Below, piece by piece: positions 51,447 to 60,079 of a stretch of DNA of 64,000 nucleotides; within the stretch, counting starts at the first letter, position 1, and the number at the start of each line of letters is the position of its first letter. The notes below the pieces were generated by a model. It ran no database searches. It saw nothing but the letters and a program-made list of their open reading frames with translations, and was not told the DNA's origin. This DNA comes from Bacteroidota bacterium (GTDB lineage: Bacteria; Bacteroidota; Bacteroidia; Chitinophagales; Chitinophagaceae): NCBI GenBank assembly GCA_023429825.1, contig JAEZDC010000043.1, positions 1-64,000 of the forward strand. The letters are read 5' to 3'. Position numbers and translations under genes: made by a program.

Positions 51447-52373
51447 ATGAGACTTTCCACCAAACATCTTCTCGGGATAAAAGACATTACCAAAGAAGAT
51501 ATTCAATTGATCCTTTCTACTGCAGCCAATTTCAAAGATGTTTTACAAAGACCGGTAAAAAAAGTTCCATCGTTGCGGGACGTGACGATCGTAAATCTTT
51601 TCTTTGAAAATTCTACCCGCACGAGAATATCTTTTGAATTAGCTGAAAAAAGACTGTCAGCAGATACGCTGAACTTTACTGCCAGCGCATCTTCCGTTTC
51701 AAAAGGAGAAACCTTGCTGGATACAGTAAATAACATCCTTAGTATGAAAGTGGATATGGTAGTGATGCGCCATTCAGCAAGTGGAGCTCCCCATTTTTTG
51801 GCCCGGCATATACCTGCAGCGATCGTTAATGCGGGGGATGGTATCAATGAACATCCAACCCAGGGTTTACTGGATGCTTTTTCTATGCAGGAAAAGTTTG
51901 GGAAACTGGAAGGCCTGAAAGTGGCGATAATAGGAGACATCATGCACAGCCGCGTTGCAATGAGCAATATGTACCTGCTTAAAAAGATGGGAGCGGAGGT
52001 TACTGTTGCGGGACCACCTACATTGATCCCCAAGTATGTAAAAGAGGCGATGGGCGTAAATGTCGCCTATGATGTAAGGGAGGCGCTGAAATGGTGTGAT
52101 GTAGCCAATGTTCTAAGGATACAATTGGAACGACAAAATCAGCCACTCTTCTCTTCGTTACGGGAATATAGCCTTGCGTATGGTATCAACCGGAGGTTAT
52201 TAGAAAATATCGGTAAGGAAATAACCATCATGCATCCCGGACCTATCAATAGGGGAGTAGAATTGGATAGTGATGTGGCAGATGGAAATAATTCGATCAT
52301 ATTAAACCAGGTTGAGAATGGTGTTGCTGTAAGAATGGCTGTGCTTTACCTGCTTGCAAACAGGGAAAACTAA
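51447..52373 (+). CDS. pyrB: Aspartate carbamoyltransferase catalytic subunit
   Basis: 308 residues, the usual length. It joins carbamoyl phosphate and aspartate in pyrimidine synthesis. Carbamoyl-phosphate-binding FFENSTRTRISFELAEKRL (STRTR) and HPTQGLLDAFSMQEKFG are intact, with IMHPGPINRGVELDSDVADG at the C-terminus. No regulatory subunit gene (pyrI) or dihydroorotase is adjacent, so a class B/C catalytic-trimer form is likely. It converges on the thioredoxin-like gene. Confidence 0.97.
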   Translation: MRLSTKHLLGIKDITKEDIQLILSTAANFKDVLQRPVKKVPSLRDVTIVNLFFENSTRTRISFELAEKRLSADTLNFTASASSVSKGETLLDTVNNILSMKVDMVVMRHSASGAPHFLARHIPAAIVNAGDGINEHPTQGLLDAFSMQEKFGKLEGLKVAIIGDIMHSRVAMSNMYLLKKMGAEVTVAGPPTLIPKYVKEAMGVNVAYDVREALKWCDVANVLRIQLERQNQPLFSSLREYSLAYGINRRLLENIGKEITIMHPGPINRGVELDSDVADGNNSIILNQVENGVAVRMAVLYLLANREN

Positions 52374-52394
52374 CCTTCTCAACCTGGTCTTTTA

Positions 52395-53003
52395 TTACAT
52401 TACTCTTTTGATAGTACAGCCCACAGAACGGCTCTCTTTCACTGAAATGTCTTTACCTGCATTGGCTTCATTGATCGCCTCTTTCAGGTGTTGTCTTTTA
52501 ACATTTCCGGCATCGCTTGGATTATCATCTATTGCACCATGATAAATCAACTTTCCCTGTTTATCAAAAAGAAAAGTTTCTGGCGTTCTTGTTGCGCCAA
52601 ATGCATTAGCAATGTCTGAATTCTTATCTACTACATAATGCCACTTATATCCTTGTGACTTTGCATAGGCTTGCATAGCTTCATAAGAATCATCATCACC
52701 TCTCAAAGCTTCATTTGAATTGATGATGATAACACCATAACCATTCTGGCTGGCATAGTTTGCTATTTCCTTTGTTCTGTCCTGGTTCTTGATCACATAA
52801 GGACAGGTGTTACAGGAAAACATGACTAATAATCCATTTTTTCCAACAGCATCTTTTAAAGACACATCCTTACCGGAAATGTCTTTCATTTTAGCTTCGC
52901 TTTTTGGCGCTATTGAGCCTAATGCGATTGGAGTAAGGTTCTGCGCATAGGATGTAATGGCGATAGTTGTTACAGCCACCATTGTAAGGAGAAATAATTT
53001 CAT
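52395..53003 (-). CDS. Secreted thioredoxin-like (redoxin / AhpC-TSA) protein
   Basis: 202 residues with a signal peptide (about 1-21, ending SYAQ). The fold has VSLKDAVGKNGLLVMFSCNTCPYVIKNQDRTKE with Cys64 and Cys67 (CNTC) of a thioredoxin-type active site, then GVIIINSNEA, YKWHYVVDKNSDIANAFGATRTPETFLFDKQGKLIYHGAIDD. The cis-Pro loop TPETFLFD is present. Such proteins act as periplasmic thiol-disulfide or peroxide reductases. It follows the YihY gene by 5 bases and closes a long minus-strand operon. Redox partner not identified. Confidence 0.9.
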   Translation of the reverse strand: MKLFLLTMVAVTTIAITSYAQNLTPIALGSIAPKSEAKMKDISGKDVSLKDAVGKNGLLVMFSCNTCPYVIKNQDRTKEIANYASQNGYGVIIINSNEALRGDDDSYEAMQAYAKSQGYKWHYVVDKNSDIANAFGATRTPETFLFDKQGKLIYHGAIDDNPSDAGNVKRQHLKEAINEANAGKDISVKESRSVGCTIKRVM

Positions 53004-53008
53004 ATAAA

Positions 53009-54013
53009 TTACTTTAATGTATCTAAGTTCAGGGGTTTTCCCTCATTTTCCAAACCGCTCGTCTGTTCTTTTTTCCATTTGTCAGCATCATACTTGCTTT
53101 TAAGAAAATCAATACTCACATTCAATTCAAAGCCAATCAATAAGATAAAACTGTTGATAAAAACCAGCAGCATAATGATCAATAAAGTTCCAATGGAGCC
53201 ATACAACTTATTATAACTGCCAAATTCCTGCACCCACAAAGTAAAAAGCCAGGTAGTGGTAATGGTAAGGATTGTTACTACTATCGATCCGGGGGTGATG
53301 ATCTTCCACCGGATCTGGTGAGATGGTGCATGCCGGTAGATAAATCCTATCGCATACGTAAACAGACAAAGGATCACTATCCATTTTATTCCGTAAATAA
53401 AAGCATGAACCGTATGATTGGTGATGCTGAGCTTCTTCATGATCCATTCAAATAAAACACCCTGCCCCATTAACAGTAGTATGGTACCCATTAACAGGAA
53501 AATAACTACCGTAGTCAACCTGATAGCCCGTAATCTCTTTTCAAAGAAGAAAGTTTTTGGTTTGCTATGTAAAGATTTGTCGAAAGTGCGTATCATCACC
53601 ATGATAGCATTAGATGCATAAAATATAGCAAGTAAAAAACCTAGCGATAACAAACCTGTTCGCTGGTTAGTAAAAAAATCTTCTATAAATCCCAGAACAT
53701 ATTTTCTCACTTCAACATTAGGGTTGAGTTCTGTAATCAACAATATCAATTCCCTGTGAAAACGCTCGGAGATGGGTAAGTAGGGAATTAACGTAAAGAA
53801 AAAAATAGCAGTGGGAGGGATCGCCATTATAAAATTGAAAGCAACTGCTGCAGCTCTTTCTCTGAAAGATAATTTGCTAGCCTCTGCGTAAAAAAACCTG
53901 ATGACATTGTATAGTGGAATGCCTTTAAAGCCTGGCAAAATAATGTGTCGGCTCCGGTTCTTTAAGAAAGTAAATGGAAGGCTATTAAATATGTATCGCT
54001 CAAATTTGGTCAC
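53009..54013 (-). CDS. YihY/BrkB family inner-membrane protein
   Basis: 334 residues with about six membrane helices. The family marks are KLSFRERAAAVAFNFIMAIPPTAIFFFTLIPYLP at the N-terminus (helix 1 and its conserved flank), then ASNAIMVMIRTFDKSLH and YAIGFIYRHAPSHQIRWKIITPGSIVVTILTITTTWLF, ending with TSGLENEGKPLNLDTLK. The biochemical role of this family is unresolved; RNase BN naming is outdated. It lies 3 bases after mltG and is coupled to it. Confidence 0.92.
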   Translation of the reverse strand: MTKFERYIFNSLPFTFLKNRSRHIILPGFKGIPLYNVIRFFYAEASKLSFRERAAAVAFNFIMAIPPTAIFFFTLIPYLPISERFHRELILLITELNPNVEVRKYVLGFIEDFFTNQRTGLLSLGFLLAIFYASNAIMVMIRTFDKSLHSKPKTFFFEKRLRAIRLTTVVIFLLMGTILLLMGQGVLFEWIMKKLSITNHTVHAFIYGIKWIVILCLFTYAIGFIYRHAPSHQIRWKIITPGSIVVTILTITTTWLFTLWVQEFGSYNKLYGSIGTLLIIMLLVFINSFILLIGFELNVSIDFLKSKYDADKWKKEQTSGLENEGKPLNLDTLK

Positions 54014-54016
54014 AAC

Positions 54017-55054
54017 CTACCTGGCATTTTGTTTCCTTGCAAGATACTCATCTAAAGCCTTTTGATATTCTGCAGCATATTTTTGATGTTCTGCATAATT
54101 ACTTGCAAAAACATGGTAGCCTGAAAAATCACTTCTTGCAACGAAGAATATATAATCTGTCTTTGGAGCGGAAAGCACATTGTCGATCGTGATAGAAGAA
54201 GGCGTACAAATAGGTCCTGGCGGTAAACCCTGGTTACGGTATGTATTATAAGGAGAAGGTACATCCAGGTATTTATGATAGATACGTTTGATCGTAAAAT
54301 CTTTTAAAGCAAACCTGATCGTCGGGTCAGCCTGCAAGGGCATTCCTGTATTGATCCTGTTCATGTATACACTGGCTATATTGCCCTTTTCGTCGTGCTT
54401 ATTGGTTTCTTCTTCAACGATTGAAGCGATAGTATAAGCTTCGATAGGAGTAAGTCCCTGGGAGCTGGCTTTTTGCAAACGGTTGTCTTTATTCCAGAAT
54501 TTATCCTTTTCATCGGCCAGTTTCTTCAATATCTTCCCCACAGAAGTATTCCAATAGAAAGTATAGGTATCAGGAATGATTAAAGTGAATGCGGTATTTG
54601 TATCTACTCCAAATTTGCGCAGCGAATCATTGGAGTTAAGAAACTGCATTGCATCCGCAGAGTCAGTGGAGAATTGTTTCCCGATCAATCTTGCAAGGTC
54701 TTCTCTTATCCTGAGTTTGTTGATCACCAGGTTTACAGGGCTCTGCTGGTTATTCCTCAACTTGCGTACGATAGCTAAAGAACTTTGCCCTTGCTGTATT
54801 TCGAACTTACCAGGTTTTAATTTACTCCACAGGTTCAGCCTGTCTCCAAAAAACTTGAATGTTCCAATATTTCGTACAAAGTCCTCTCTTTCGAGAATTG
54901 AAAGCAATGAATCTTTATTAGCCTGGTGTTCCCGCAGGTACAGAAATTTCTTTTTCCCTTCAAACGCAGTGGTTGATCCCAATACTAGCCATGCTGCATA
55001 AGCTCCCAATAAAATAACAATGACGATTAAGCCTAGAACGATCTTTCTTTTCAT
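54017..55054 (-). CDS. mltG: Endolytic murein transglycosylase
   Basis: 345 residues, N-terminal TM about 5-26 (IVLGLIVIVILLGAYAAWLV). The YceG/MltG domain contains YTIASIVEEETNKHDEKGNIASVYMNRINTGMPLQADPTIRFAL, with the catalytic Glu in EEET, and VPSPYNTYRNQGLPPGPICTPSSITIDNVLSAPKTDYIFFVARSD plus GYHVFASNYAEHQKYAAEY. It cleaves nascent glycan strands in the periplasm and may set strand length. A terminator-like hairpin stands only 6 bases upstream of its start, between it and secG (see findings). Three bases separate its stop from the yihY start. Confidence 0.95.
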   Translation of the reverse strand: MKRKIVLGLIVIVILLGAYAAWLVLGSTTAFEGKKKFLYLREHQANKDSLLSILEREDFVRNIGTFKFFGDRLNLWSKLKPGKFEIQQGQSSLAIVRKLRNNQQSPVNLVINKLRIREDLARLIGKQFSTDSADAMQFLNSNDSLRKFGVDTNTAFTLIIPDTYTFYWNTSVGKILKKLADEKDKFWNKDNRLQKASSQGLTPIEAYTIASIVEEETNKHDEKGNIASVYMNRINTGMPLQADPTIRFALKDFTIKRIYHKYLDVPSPYNTYRNQGLPPGPICTPSSITIDNVLSAPKTDYIFFVARSDFSGYHVFASNYAEHQKYAAEYQKALDEYLARKQNAR

Positions 55055-55060
55055 AGCATT

Positions 55061-55087
55061 AAAAAACCCTACTTGTTAAGCAGGGTT
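55061..55087 (-). terminator. Terminator-like hairpin between secG and mltG
   Basis: On the minus strand AACCCTGCTT (55087-55078) pairs with AAGTAGGGTT (55074-55065) around a 3-base loop, one mismatch, then TTTTTT. It is downstream of secG and just 6 bases before the mltG ATG (55054). Confidence 0.65.
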
Positions 55088-55110
55088 GTAAAAATAAGGT
55101 TGTATTACTA

Positions 55111-55407
55111 TTACTTAGTTTTCGGAGCTGTATTTGAAGCATTCGTATTTAAATCTTTCAAAGGATTTTCAGCATCGTTTCCACCTTTCAGAAAAATAGT
55201 GGAGAACAGGCAAAGCACACCGATCAATGCTGCAAAGATCCATGTACCTTTTTCAAGCACATCTGTTGTTTGCTTCACACCCATGAACTGGTTGCTGAAA
55301 CCGGCAATATTCCCGCTTAAACCACCACCTTTTGGGTTTTGAACCAGGATGATAAATCCTAAGATCACACAAGCCAGAACGATTAAAATCAAAAACAAGT
55401 AAACCAT
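55111..55407 (-). CDS. secG: Preprotein translocase subunit SecG
   Basis: 98 residues with two membrane helices, YLFLILIVLACVILGFIILVQ (3-23) and TWIFAALIGVLCLFSTIFL (54-72), separated by the diagnostic loop NPKGGGLSGNIAGFSNQFMGVKQTTDVLEKGT. SecG assists SecYE-driven export. The C-terminal polar tail (DAENPLKDLNTNASN) is normal for Bacteroidota. It starts 1 base after the TPR-like gene's stop, so it is part of the lptE-mltG run. Confidence 0.95.
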   Translation of the reverse strand: MVYLFLILIVLACVILGFIILVQNPKGGGLSGNIAGFSNQFMGVKQTTDVLEKGTWIFAALIGVLCLFSTIFLKGGNDAENPLKDLNTNASNTAPKTK

Positions 55408-55408
55408 T

Positions 55409-56419
55409 TTATATTCCTTTTAATTCTTGAATTCTGGCCGCAAAATAAGCGGATTTGTCGGGATTTAAGAAACTTAATTTTATATATAGCTGAACTGCTT
55501 TTTCAATCTTTCCTTGCTTTACCAATACTTCAGCCATAGTTTCGGTGACCACTTCTTTTATTTCATTAGATGTATTGGCAATATTATGTATAGCTCCCTC
55601 AAGTTCAGGATCGGTGCCCAGATCTTCCGCATTTGCCGGAGCAGTTTTCATATGTTTCAGCCAGTCGGTGAATTTCCTTAACTGTGTTGTTAATTTATCC
55701 TGGCCTTTATTGAGATCGACTTTTATTCCTTGTGACGCGAAATAATCTATGGTATGGTACGGTTCGGTTTCGATAGGTAAGGCCGCGTCTTCAGCTATCG
55801 GCTTCTTAAACGCTTCCAGTTGTTCATTAAGGAGAGAAGCAATTGCTGATTTTTGTTTTTCATCAATTTCCATTTGCTCCACTACTTCTTCCGTTGTTTC
55901 AGCAATATCTTCTTCTGCTTCAATTTCATCTTTTACGGCAATAACATTTTCTTCAATTGTTTTCTTGCCTGCCAACTCTGCAAATATTGGCTGAGATATC
56001 TCTGCAACGTCTTCAATAGGAGTGGCTGGCTCCAACGTTTCATCTGTTACGGGTCCTTTTTCTTCTGTTCCATCCATTATTTCTTTTACCCTTTCAACAG
56101 ATGGTATCTTTATCTCGTTTTCTTCTTCGATCACTCTTTTCAGTAACGGCTTAATATCTTCTTCATCATCTGAAACTGTCGGATCTTCATGCAACTGGTA
56201 TTGAAGCCATGATGTATTAGGAATATAAATTGCAGTCTTTTGTAATTGCGCTGCATAACGCGGATCATTCCCGAGCTTGAGTTTACGTGTCAGAAGTAAA
56301 TGTCCTGCAGAGCAATAAGGATGTTCCGAAACTATCTGCTCAATATCTTCAATACTTACGTCAGAAAGATTATTCCTACCTGTTAATTGAGCCAATACTT
56401 TTTCCAGTGCCGCATTCAT
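55409..56419 (-). CDS. TPR-like protein of unknown function
   Basis: 336 residues from ATG 56419 (MNAALEKVLAQL); a start at 56434 is possible. The N-terminal VSEHPYCSAGHLLLTRKLKLGNDPRYAAQLQKTAIYIPN has a repeat-like helical look, and the middle (about 80-200) is very acidic with many Glu/Asp. The C-terminus EVLVKQGKIEKAVQLYIKLSFLNPDKSAYFAARIQELKG is TPR-like. A conserved partner of LptE and SecG in this phylum; role unknown. No signal peptide. Confidence 0.78.
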   Translation of the reverse strand: MNAALEKVLAQLTGRNNLSDVSIEDIEQIVSEHPYCSAGHLLLTRKLKLGNDPRYAAQLQKTAIYIPNTSWLQYQLHEDPTVSDDEEDIKPLLKRVIEEENEIKIPSVERVKEIMDGTEEKGPVTDETLEPATPIEDVAEISQPIFAELAGKKTIEENVIAVKDEIEAEEDIAETTEEVVEQMEIDEKQKSAIASLLNEQLEAFKKPIAEDAALPIETEPYHTIDYFASQGIKVDLNKGQDKLTTQLRKFTDWLKHMKTAPANAEDLGTDPELEGAIHNIANTSNEIKEVVTETMAEVLVKQGKIEKAVQLYIKLSFLNPDKSAYFAARIQELKGI

Positions 56420-56437
56420 CAGGTGAAAATACAATTA

Positions 56438-56947
56438 TTACCAGTTGGAAAATATGCGGTTAAAAATTTCATCAGTCATATTCCTGATGATCTCATCAAG
56501 CATTTTTGCTTCTGCCTGCTGTACAGAAAGTGAGGCGTCAAAATCAAAATTGCGACTTACATCGTATTCTTCGGTCTTATTATCAAGGTTGTTCCTGAAT
56601 GTAATATGTATCGAAACAGTAAGCCTGTTCGTAACAGTATTTTGTGCAGATACACCAGAGGTAGAAACATCGTAGCCTGAAATATAACCGCCTATGTGGT
56701 AGTGGGCATCATCATCGTTGGTACGTGTAAGTCTTGTTTGTTGTGTAATCTTCTGCTGCAGCCTGTCTGTGAGTCTTGTGCTTAATTGTGGGCTGACGTA
56801 CCTGGCCTTGTTTTCAAAGAAACCGATCTTAACTGTTTTCGCCCTTGGGTCAATAGATGCATCGTTGAATTTGTACACCTTGCAGGATACAATCGTCAAA
56901 CTGCATACAACTAAGAATGAGAATAATATTTTGGTAGCCAGTTTCAT
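56438..56947 (-). CDS. lptE: LptE-family LPS-assembly lipoprotein
   Basis: 169 residues, lipobox SLTIVSC (Cys22). The fold follows LptE: YKFNDASIDPRAKTVKIGFFENKARYVSPQLSTRLTDRLQQKI, TRTNDDDAHYHIGGYISGYDVSTSGVSAQ, RLTVSIHITFRNNLDNKTEE, ending in AKMLDEIIRNMTDEIFNRIF. LptE plugs the LptD barrel and inserts lipopolysaccharide in the outer membrane. LptD itself is not in the window. Bacteroidota LptE sequences are very divergent, so the call rests on the pattern and the genomic neighbours. A dispersed repeat lies directly upstream. Confidence 0.82.
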   Translation of the reverse strand: MKLATKILFSFLVVCSLTIVSCKVYKFNDASIDPRAKTVKIGFFENKARYVSPQLSTRLTDRLQQKITQQTRLTRTNDDDAHYHIGGYISGYDVSTSGVSAQNTVTNRLTVSIHITFRNNLDNKTEEYDVSRNFDFDASLSVQQAEAKMLDEIIRNMTDEIFNRIFSNW

Positions 56948-56960
56948 TTACTATTTAACT

Positions 56961-56996
56961 TTCGTTGCGTCGCTCCCGATATTGGGGACTTGTACG
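56961..56996. repeat. Dispersed repeat, copy C
   Basis: TTCGTTGCGTCGC (56961-56973) and CTTGTACG (56989-56996) match copies A and B, but 15 bases containing the small palindrome CCCGATATTGGGG stand between them. It lies between lptE and the sigma-54 activator. Confidence 0.6.
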
Positions 56997-57040
56997 CTTA
57001 GATATTTATTCACCTCTCACTATAATTAATCTTTCATCTA

Positions 57041-58306
57041 TTAATCCTCTATATCATATTCTTTTAATTTCCTGTACAAAGTTCTTTCACTTATCCCAAG
57101 GTCCAAAGCTGCATCTTTTCTTTTACCTCTGTGTTTCTTCAATGCTTTCAGGATAAGCTCTTTCTCTTTATCCATAATATTCAGCGACTCTTCTACTTCT
57201 TCATGATGATGGATGTCATCAGGATGTAATACCACGGGCTGATGAGCAGATGGTTGCACATATGGTTGTATGGGTTGAGCGGGTGCGATCACAGGTAACA
57301 TCTCGTTGTGCTGGTGACCATTTTCATTGGTTAGCGAATCTCTTGTATAATCCGCAGCATGACCAGCTAATGAAGGATTTTGCAATATCTCAAGAAACAT
57401 CTTTTTGAGTTCTGTTACATCCTTTTTCATATCAAAGAACAGCTTGTATAAGATCTCTCTTTCATTTGCAAATTCACCATGCGAAGATGATACGTTCGCT
57501 AACACCGGCATCCTTGTCTGCAAATGCTTTTCAGGTAAAAATCTTCTCAACTCTGCAGCTGATACCTGCTGCTCCGAACTCAACACCGATATCTGCTCTG
57601 CAATATTCTTTAACTCTCTAACATTACCGGGCCAGGGATAACTAATTAAGAGATTTTTAGCTTCTTCATCAAGTTGAACGGGTGGCATTTTATATCGTTC
57701 AGCAAAATCAACCACAAACTTTCTGAATAGTATTAAGATGTCTTCCTTCCTGTCACGTAATGCCGGAACACGAATAGGTACAGTGCTCAAACGATAATAC
57801 AGATCCTGCCTGAATTTCCCATTCTGCGTGAACTCAAGAAGATCCCTGTTTGTTGCAGCGATCACTCTTACATCTGTCTTCTGAACTTTTGAAGAACCTA
57901 CACGAATAAATTCACCTGTCTCCAAAACTCTTAGCAATCTTGCCTGCGTACCTAAGGGCATTTCACCGATCTCGTCTAAAAAAATAGTACCTCCGTTTAC
58001 GGTCTCAAAATAACCTTTACGACTATCTACAGCCCCGGTAAATGAGCCTTTCTCATGACCGAACAATTCAGAATCGATCGTTCCTTCTGGTATAGCACCA
58101 CAGTTAACAGCAATAAAGGGATTATGTTTTCTTGGAGATAGGGAATGAATTATTGAAGAGAACGCCTCTTTACCCACACCACTTTCACCAATGATCAAAA
58201 CAGTAAGATCTGTTGAGGATACCTGCACAGCCGTGTTCAATGCTAAATTGAGGGCAGCGGAGTTACCAATAATTCCAAACCTGTTTTTTATACTTTGTAT
58301 ATCCAT
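57041..58306 (-). CDS. Sigma-54-dependent transcriptional activator without a receiver domain
   Basis: 421 residues. The AAA+ core begins at residue 10: Walker A GESGVGKE (40-47), GSFTGA (87-92, the sigma-54 contact loop with Ser for the usual Ala), Walker B FLDEIGEMP (109-117), the sensor segment RVIAATNRDL, then YPWPGNVRELKNIAEQI. The C-terminal Fis-type HTH is LKALKKHRGKRKDAALDLGISERTLYRKL (about 387-414). The N-terminal sensor domain is absent; a low-complexity His/Glu segment with HHHEEVEE (366-373) lies between AAA and HTH. So it may be constitutive or controlled by a partner. It sits in an envelope operon with lptE, secG and miaB; its regulon is unknown. Confidence 0.92.
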   Translation of the reverse strand: MDIQSIKNRFGIIGNSAALNLALNTAVQVSSTDLTVLIIGESGVGKEAFSSIIHSLSPRKHNPFIAVNCGAIPEGTIDSELFGHEKGSFTGAVDSRKGYFETVNGGTIFLDEIGEMPLGTQARLLRVLETGEFIRVGSSKVQKTDVRVIAATNRDLLEFTQNGKFRQDLYYRLSTVPIRVPALRDRKEDILILFRKFVVDFAERYKMPPVQLDEEAKNLLISYPWPGNVRELKNIAEQISVLSSEQQVSAAELRRFLPEKHLQTRMPVLANVSSSHGEFANEREILYKLFFDMKKDVTELKKMFLEILQNPSLAGHAADYTRDSLTNENGHQHNEMLPVIAPAQPIQPYVQPSAHQPVVLHPDDIHHHEEVEESLNIMDKEKELILKALKKHRGKRKDAALDLGISERTLYRKLKEYDIED

Positions 58307-58309
58307 TCT

Positions 58310-58486
58310 TTATTCTTCCTCTTTTATTTCATTGTCGATCTTCACATCGCATGATTCTATTAATGCATAAGCGATAAAAGCTCCTGCTGCAACAATGCCG
58401 GTACCAGTAGCCGCATCATTTTGCATGGCATTGATACCTGCAATAAAAGCAAAGACCAATATGAGGTATTTAACTGCTACATTCAT
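58310..58486 (-). CDS. Small membrane protein (58 aa) coupled to miaB
   Basis: ATG at 58486 to TAA at 58310: [20 protein letters not shown], then [23 protein letters not shown] and an acidic tail ending in KIKEEEE-like residues (actual tail EIKEEE). Two short hydrophobic stretches (about 6-21 and 29-43). Its start overlaps the miaB stop (ATGA, shared bases 58483-58486) and its stop is 3 bases before the sigma-54 activator start, so it is translated between them. Below the length most gene finders keep, but the coupling makes it credible. Function unknown. Confidence 0.72.
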   Translation of the reverse strand: MNVAVKYLILVFAFIAGINAMQNDAATGTGIVAAGAFIAYALIESCDVKIDNEIKEEE

Positions 58487-59910
58487 AAACGAACAATTTC
58501 ACCAAGTAATGTTGCCTGTGTGCACTCGTTCACTTTCACCCATACGTAGTCGCCTTGTTTATAGGTGTGATCGCCTTTAGAAAAGACAATCATTTTATTT
58601 TGTGAATTCCTTCCTTTCCATTCTTTGTCACTTTTCTTGCTGTCGCCTTCGATCAAAACCTTAAATACTTTACCCAGGTCTTTTAAATTACTTTCATGCG
58701 ATAACCTGTTCTGCACCGCCACCACCTCGGCCAGTCTTCTTTTTTTTACTTCTTCCGGTATGTCATCCTCATATCTTCTTTCAGCTAACGTTCCAGGTCT
58801 TTCACTGTAAAAGAACATGTACGAAAAATCGTATTTGCTGTATTCCATAGCACTTAAAGTATCGTGGTGCTCTTCTTCCGTTTCCGAACAAAAACCGGTG
58901 ATCACGTCAGCACTGATGCCGCAATCGGGTATGATCTCTTTGATGCGATCCACTTTACCGAGGTACCATTCTCTGGTATAAGTGCGGTTCATCAGTTGCA
59001 ATATCCTTGTATTACCACTTTGCAATGGCAGGTGAATGTAATTGCAGATGTTCTCGTATTTAGCGATCGTATACAGCACTTCATCAGTTATATCCTTAGG
59101 ATGAGAAGTACTGAAGCGAACACGGAGTTCAGGTGAAATAAGGGCAACTTTCTCCAGCAGTTTTGCAAAGGTTACCAATTCATCTTTTTGTTCATCCATC
59201 CAGTAGTAACTGTCTACGTTCTGACCAAGAAGCGTTACTTCTTTGAATCCCTGGTTAAACAGATCTTTACATTCCGAGATAATAGAATTGGCATCCCTGC
59301 TTCGTTCTCTTCCTCTTGTAAAAGGAACCACGCAAAAGCTGCACATATTATTACAGCCTCTCATAATGGAAACGAATGCCGTAACGCCATTGCTATCCAA
59401 ACGAACGGGTGAGATGTCTGCATATGTTTCTTCCCGGCTCAATAACACATTTACTGCCTTTTGACCGGTTTCCGCTTCCTCTATCAAACCCGGTAAACTT
59501 CGGTATGCATCCGGGCCAACGACTATATCGACAAGCTTTTCTTCCTCAAGGAATTTAGTTTTCAACCTTTCAGCCATACAGCCCAAAACCCCGATCAATA
59601 AACCAGGCTTCTTCTTCTTCAGCCGTTTAAAATCAGACAAGCGCTTACGCACCGTTTGCTCTGCTTTCTCACGTATAGAACATGTATTCAGAAATATAAG
59701 GTTGGCTTCTTCATGATTTTTGGTAGCCCCAAAGCCTTCGCCATTCAATATCGACGCAACGATCTCACTGTCAGCAAAGTTCATCGCACAGCCATAACTT
59801 TCTATATAAAAGCGTTTTTTATATTGATTGGGATCATTAATAAATGGGGAATATGCCTCACCCTGGCGGCTCTCATCATGTATCTTATTTGCTACATCCA
59901 GCATTTCCAT
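58483..59910 (-). CDS. miaB: tRNA-2-methylthio-N6-dimethylallyladenosine synthase
   Basis: 475 residues. Methylthiolates i6A37 of tRNA. UPF0004 cysteines Cys41 ([12 protein letters not shown]), Cys77 (LNTCSIRE) and Cys111 (LGCMAER). Radical-SAM cluster in [19 protein letters not shown] (Cys186, 190, 193). [24 protein letters not shown] and [17 protein letters not shown] follow; a TRAM domain closes the C-terminus. SYGCAMN and the ISGFC-type loop separate MiaB from MtaB. A TATTTTTG -7 box at 59933-59940 on the minus strand lies 22 bases upstream, likely the operon promoter. Confidence 0.97.
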   Translation of the reverse strand: MEMLDVANKIHDESRQGEAYSPFINDPNQYKKRFYIESYGCAMNFADSEIVASILNGEGFGATKNHEEANLIFLNTCSIREKAEQTVRKRLSDFKRLKKKKPGLLIGVLGCMAERLKTKFLEEEKLVDIVVGPDAYRSLPGLIEEAETGQKAVNVLLSREETYADISPVRLDSNGVTAFVSIMRGCNNMCSFCVVPFTRGRERSRDANSIISECKDLFNQGFKEVTLLGQNVDSYYWMDEQKDELVTFAKLLEKVALISPELRVRFSTSHPKDITDEVLYTIAKYENICNYIHLPLQSGNTRILQLMNRTYTREWYLGKVDRIKEIIPDCGISADVITGFCSETEEEHHDTLSAMEYSKYDFSYMFFYSERPGTLAERRYEDDIPEEVKKRRLAEVVAVQNRLSHESNLKDLGKVFKVLIEGDSKKSDKEWKGRNSQNKMIVFSKGDHTYKQGDYVWVKVNECTQATLLGEIVRL

Positions 59911-59932
59911 CTCTCATAGTATATTAAGTCGG

Positions 59933-59940
59933 CAAAAATA
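59933..59940 (-). promoter_or_regulatory. -7 promoter box of the miaB-lptE operon
   Basis: Minus-strand TATTTTTG matches TAnnTTTG exactly, 22 bases upstream of the miaB ATG. It likely drives the run ending at 52395, at least up to the hairpin before mltG. Confidence 0.45.
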
Positions 59941-60079
59941 TAGAAAAATGGGGTCGGTGTCAATTTGTCAGCACCGTTTACATAAAAATGTTCGTTGAAA
60001 TTCAACACGATTAAACCTGTTCCAATTTGTTAAGTCTATTGCCTTTCAAATATTAACCAAAGCTTTTACCTGGATTTTA

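Noticed and set aside
51503..52033. 176-codon open frame antisense to pyrB
   Set aside because: Entirely inside a conserved enzyme gene on the other strand; no family motif, low hydrophobic order, a shadow frame.
59941..60079. CGGTG / CACCG hairpin upstream of the receptor gene
   Set aside because: Stem of only 5 bases with a long loop and no T-run; I do not call it a terminator or regulator.
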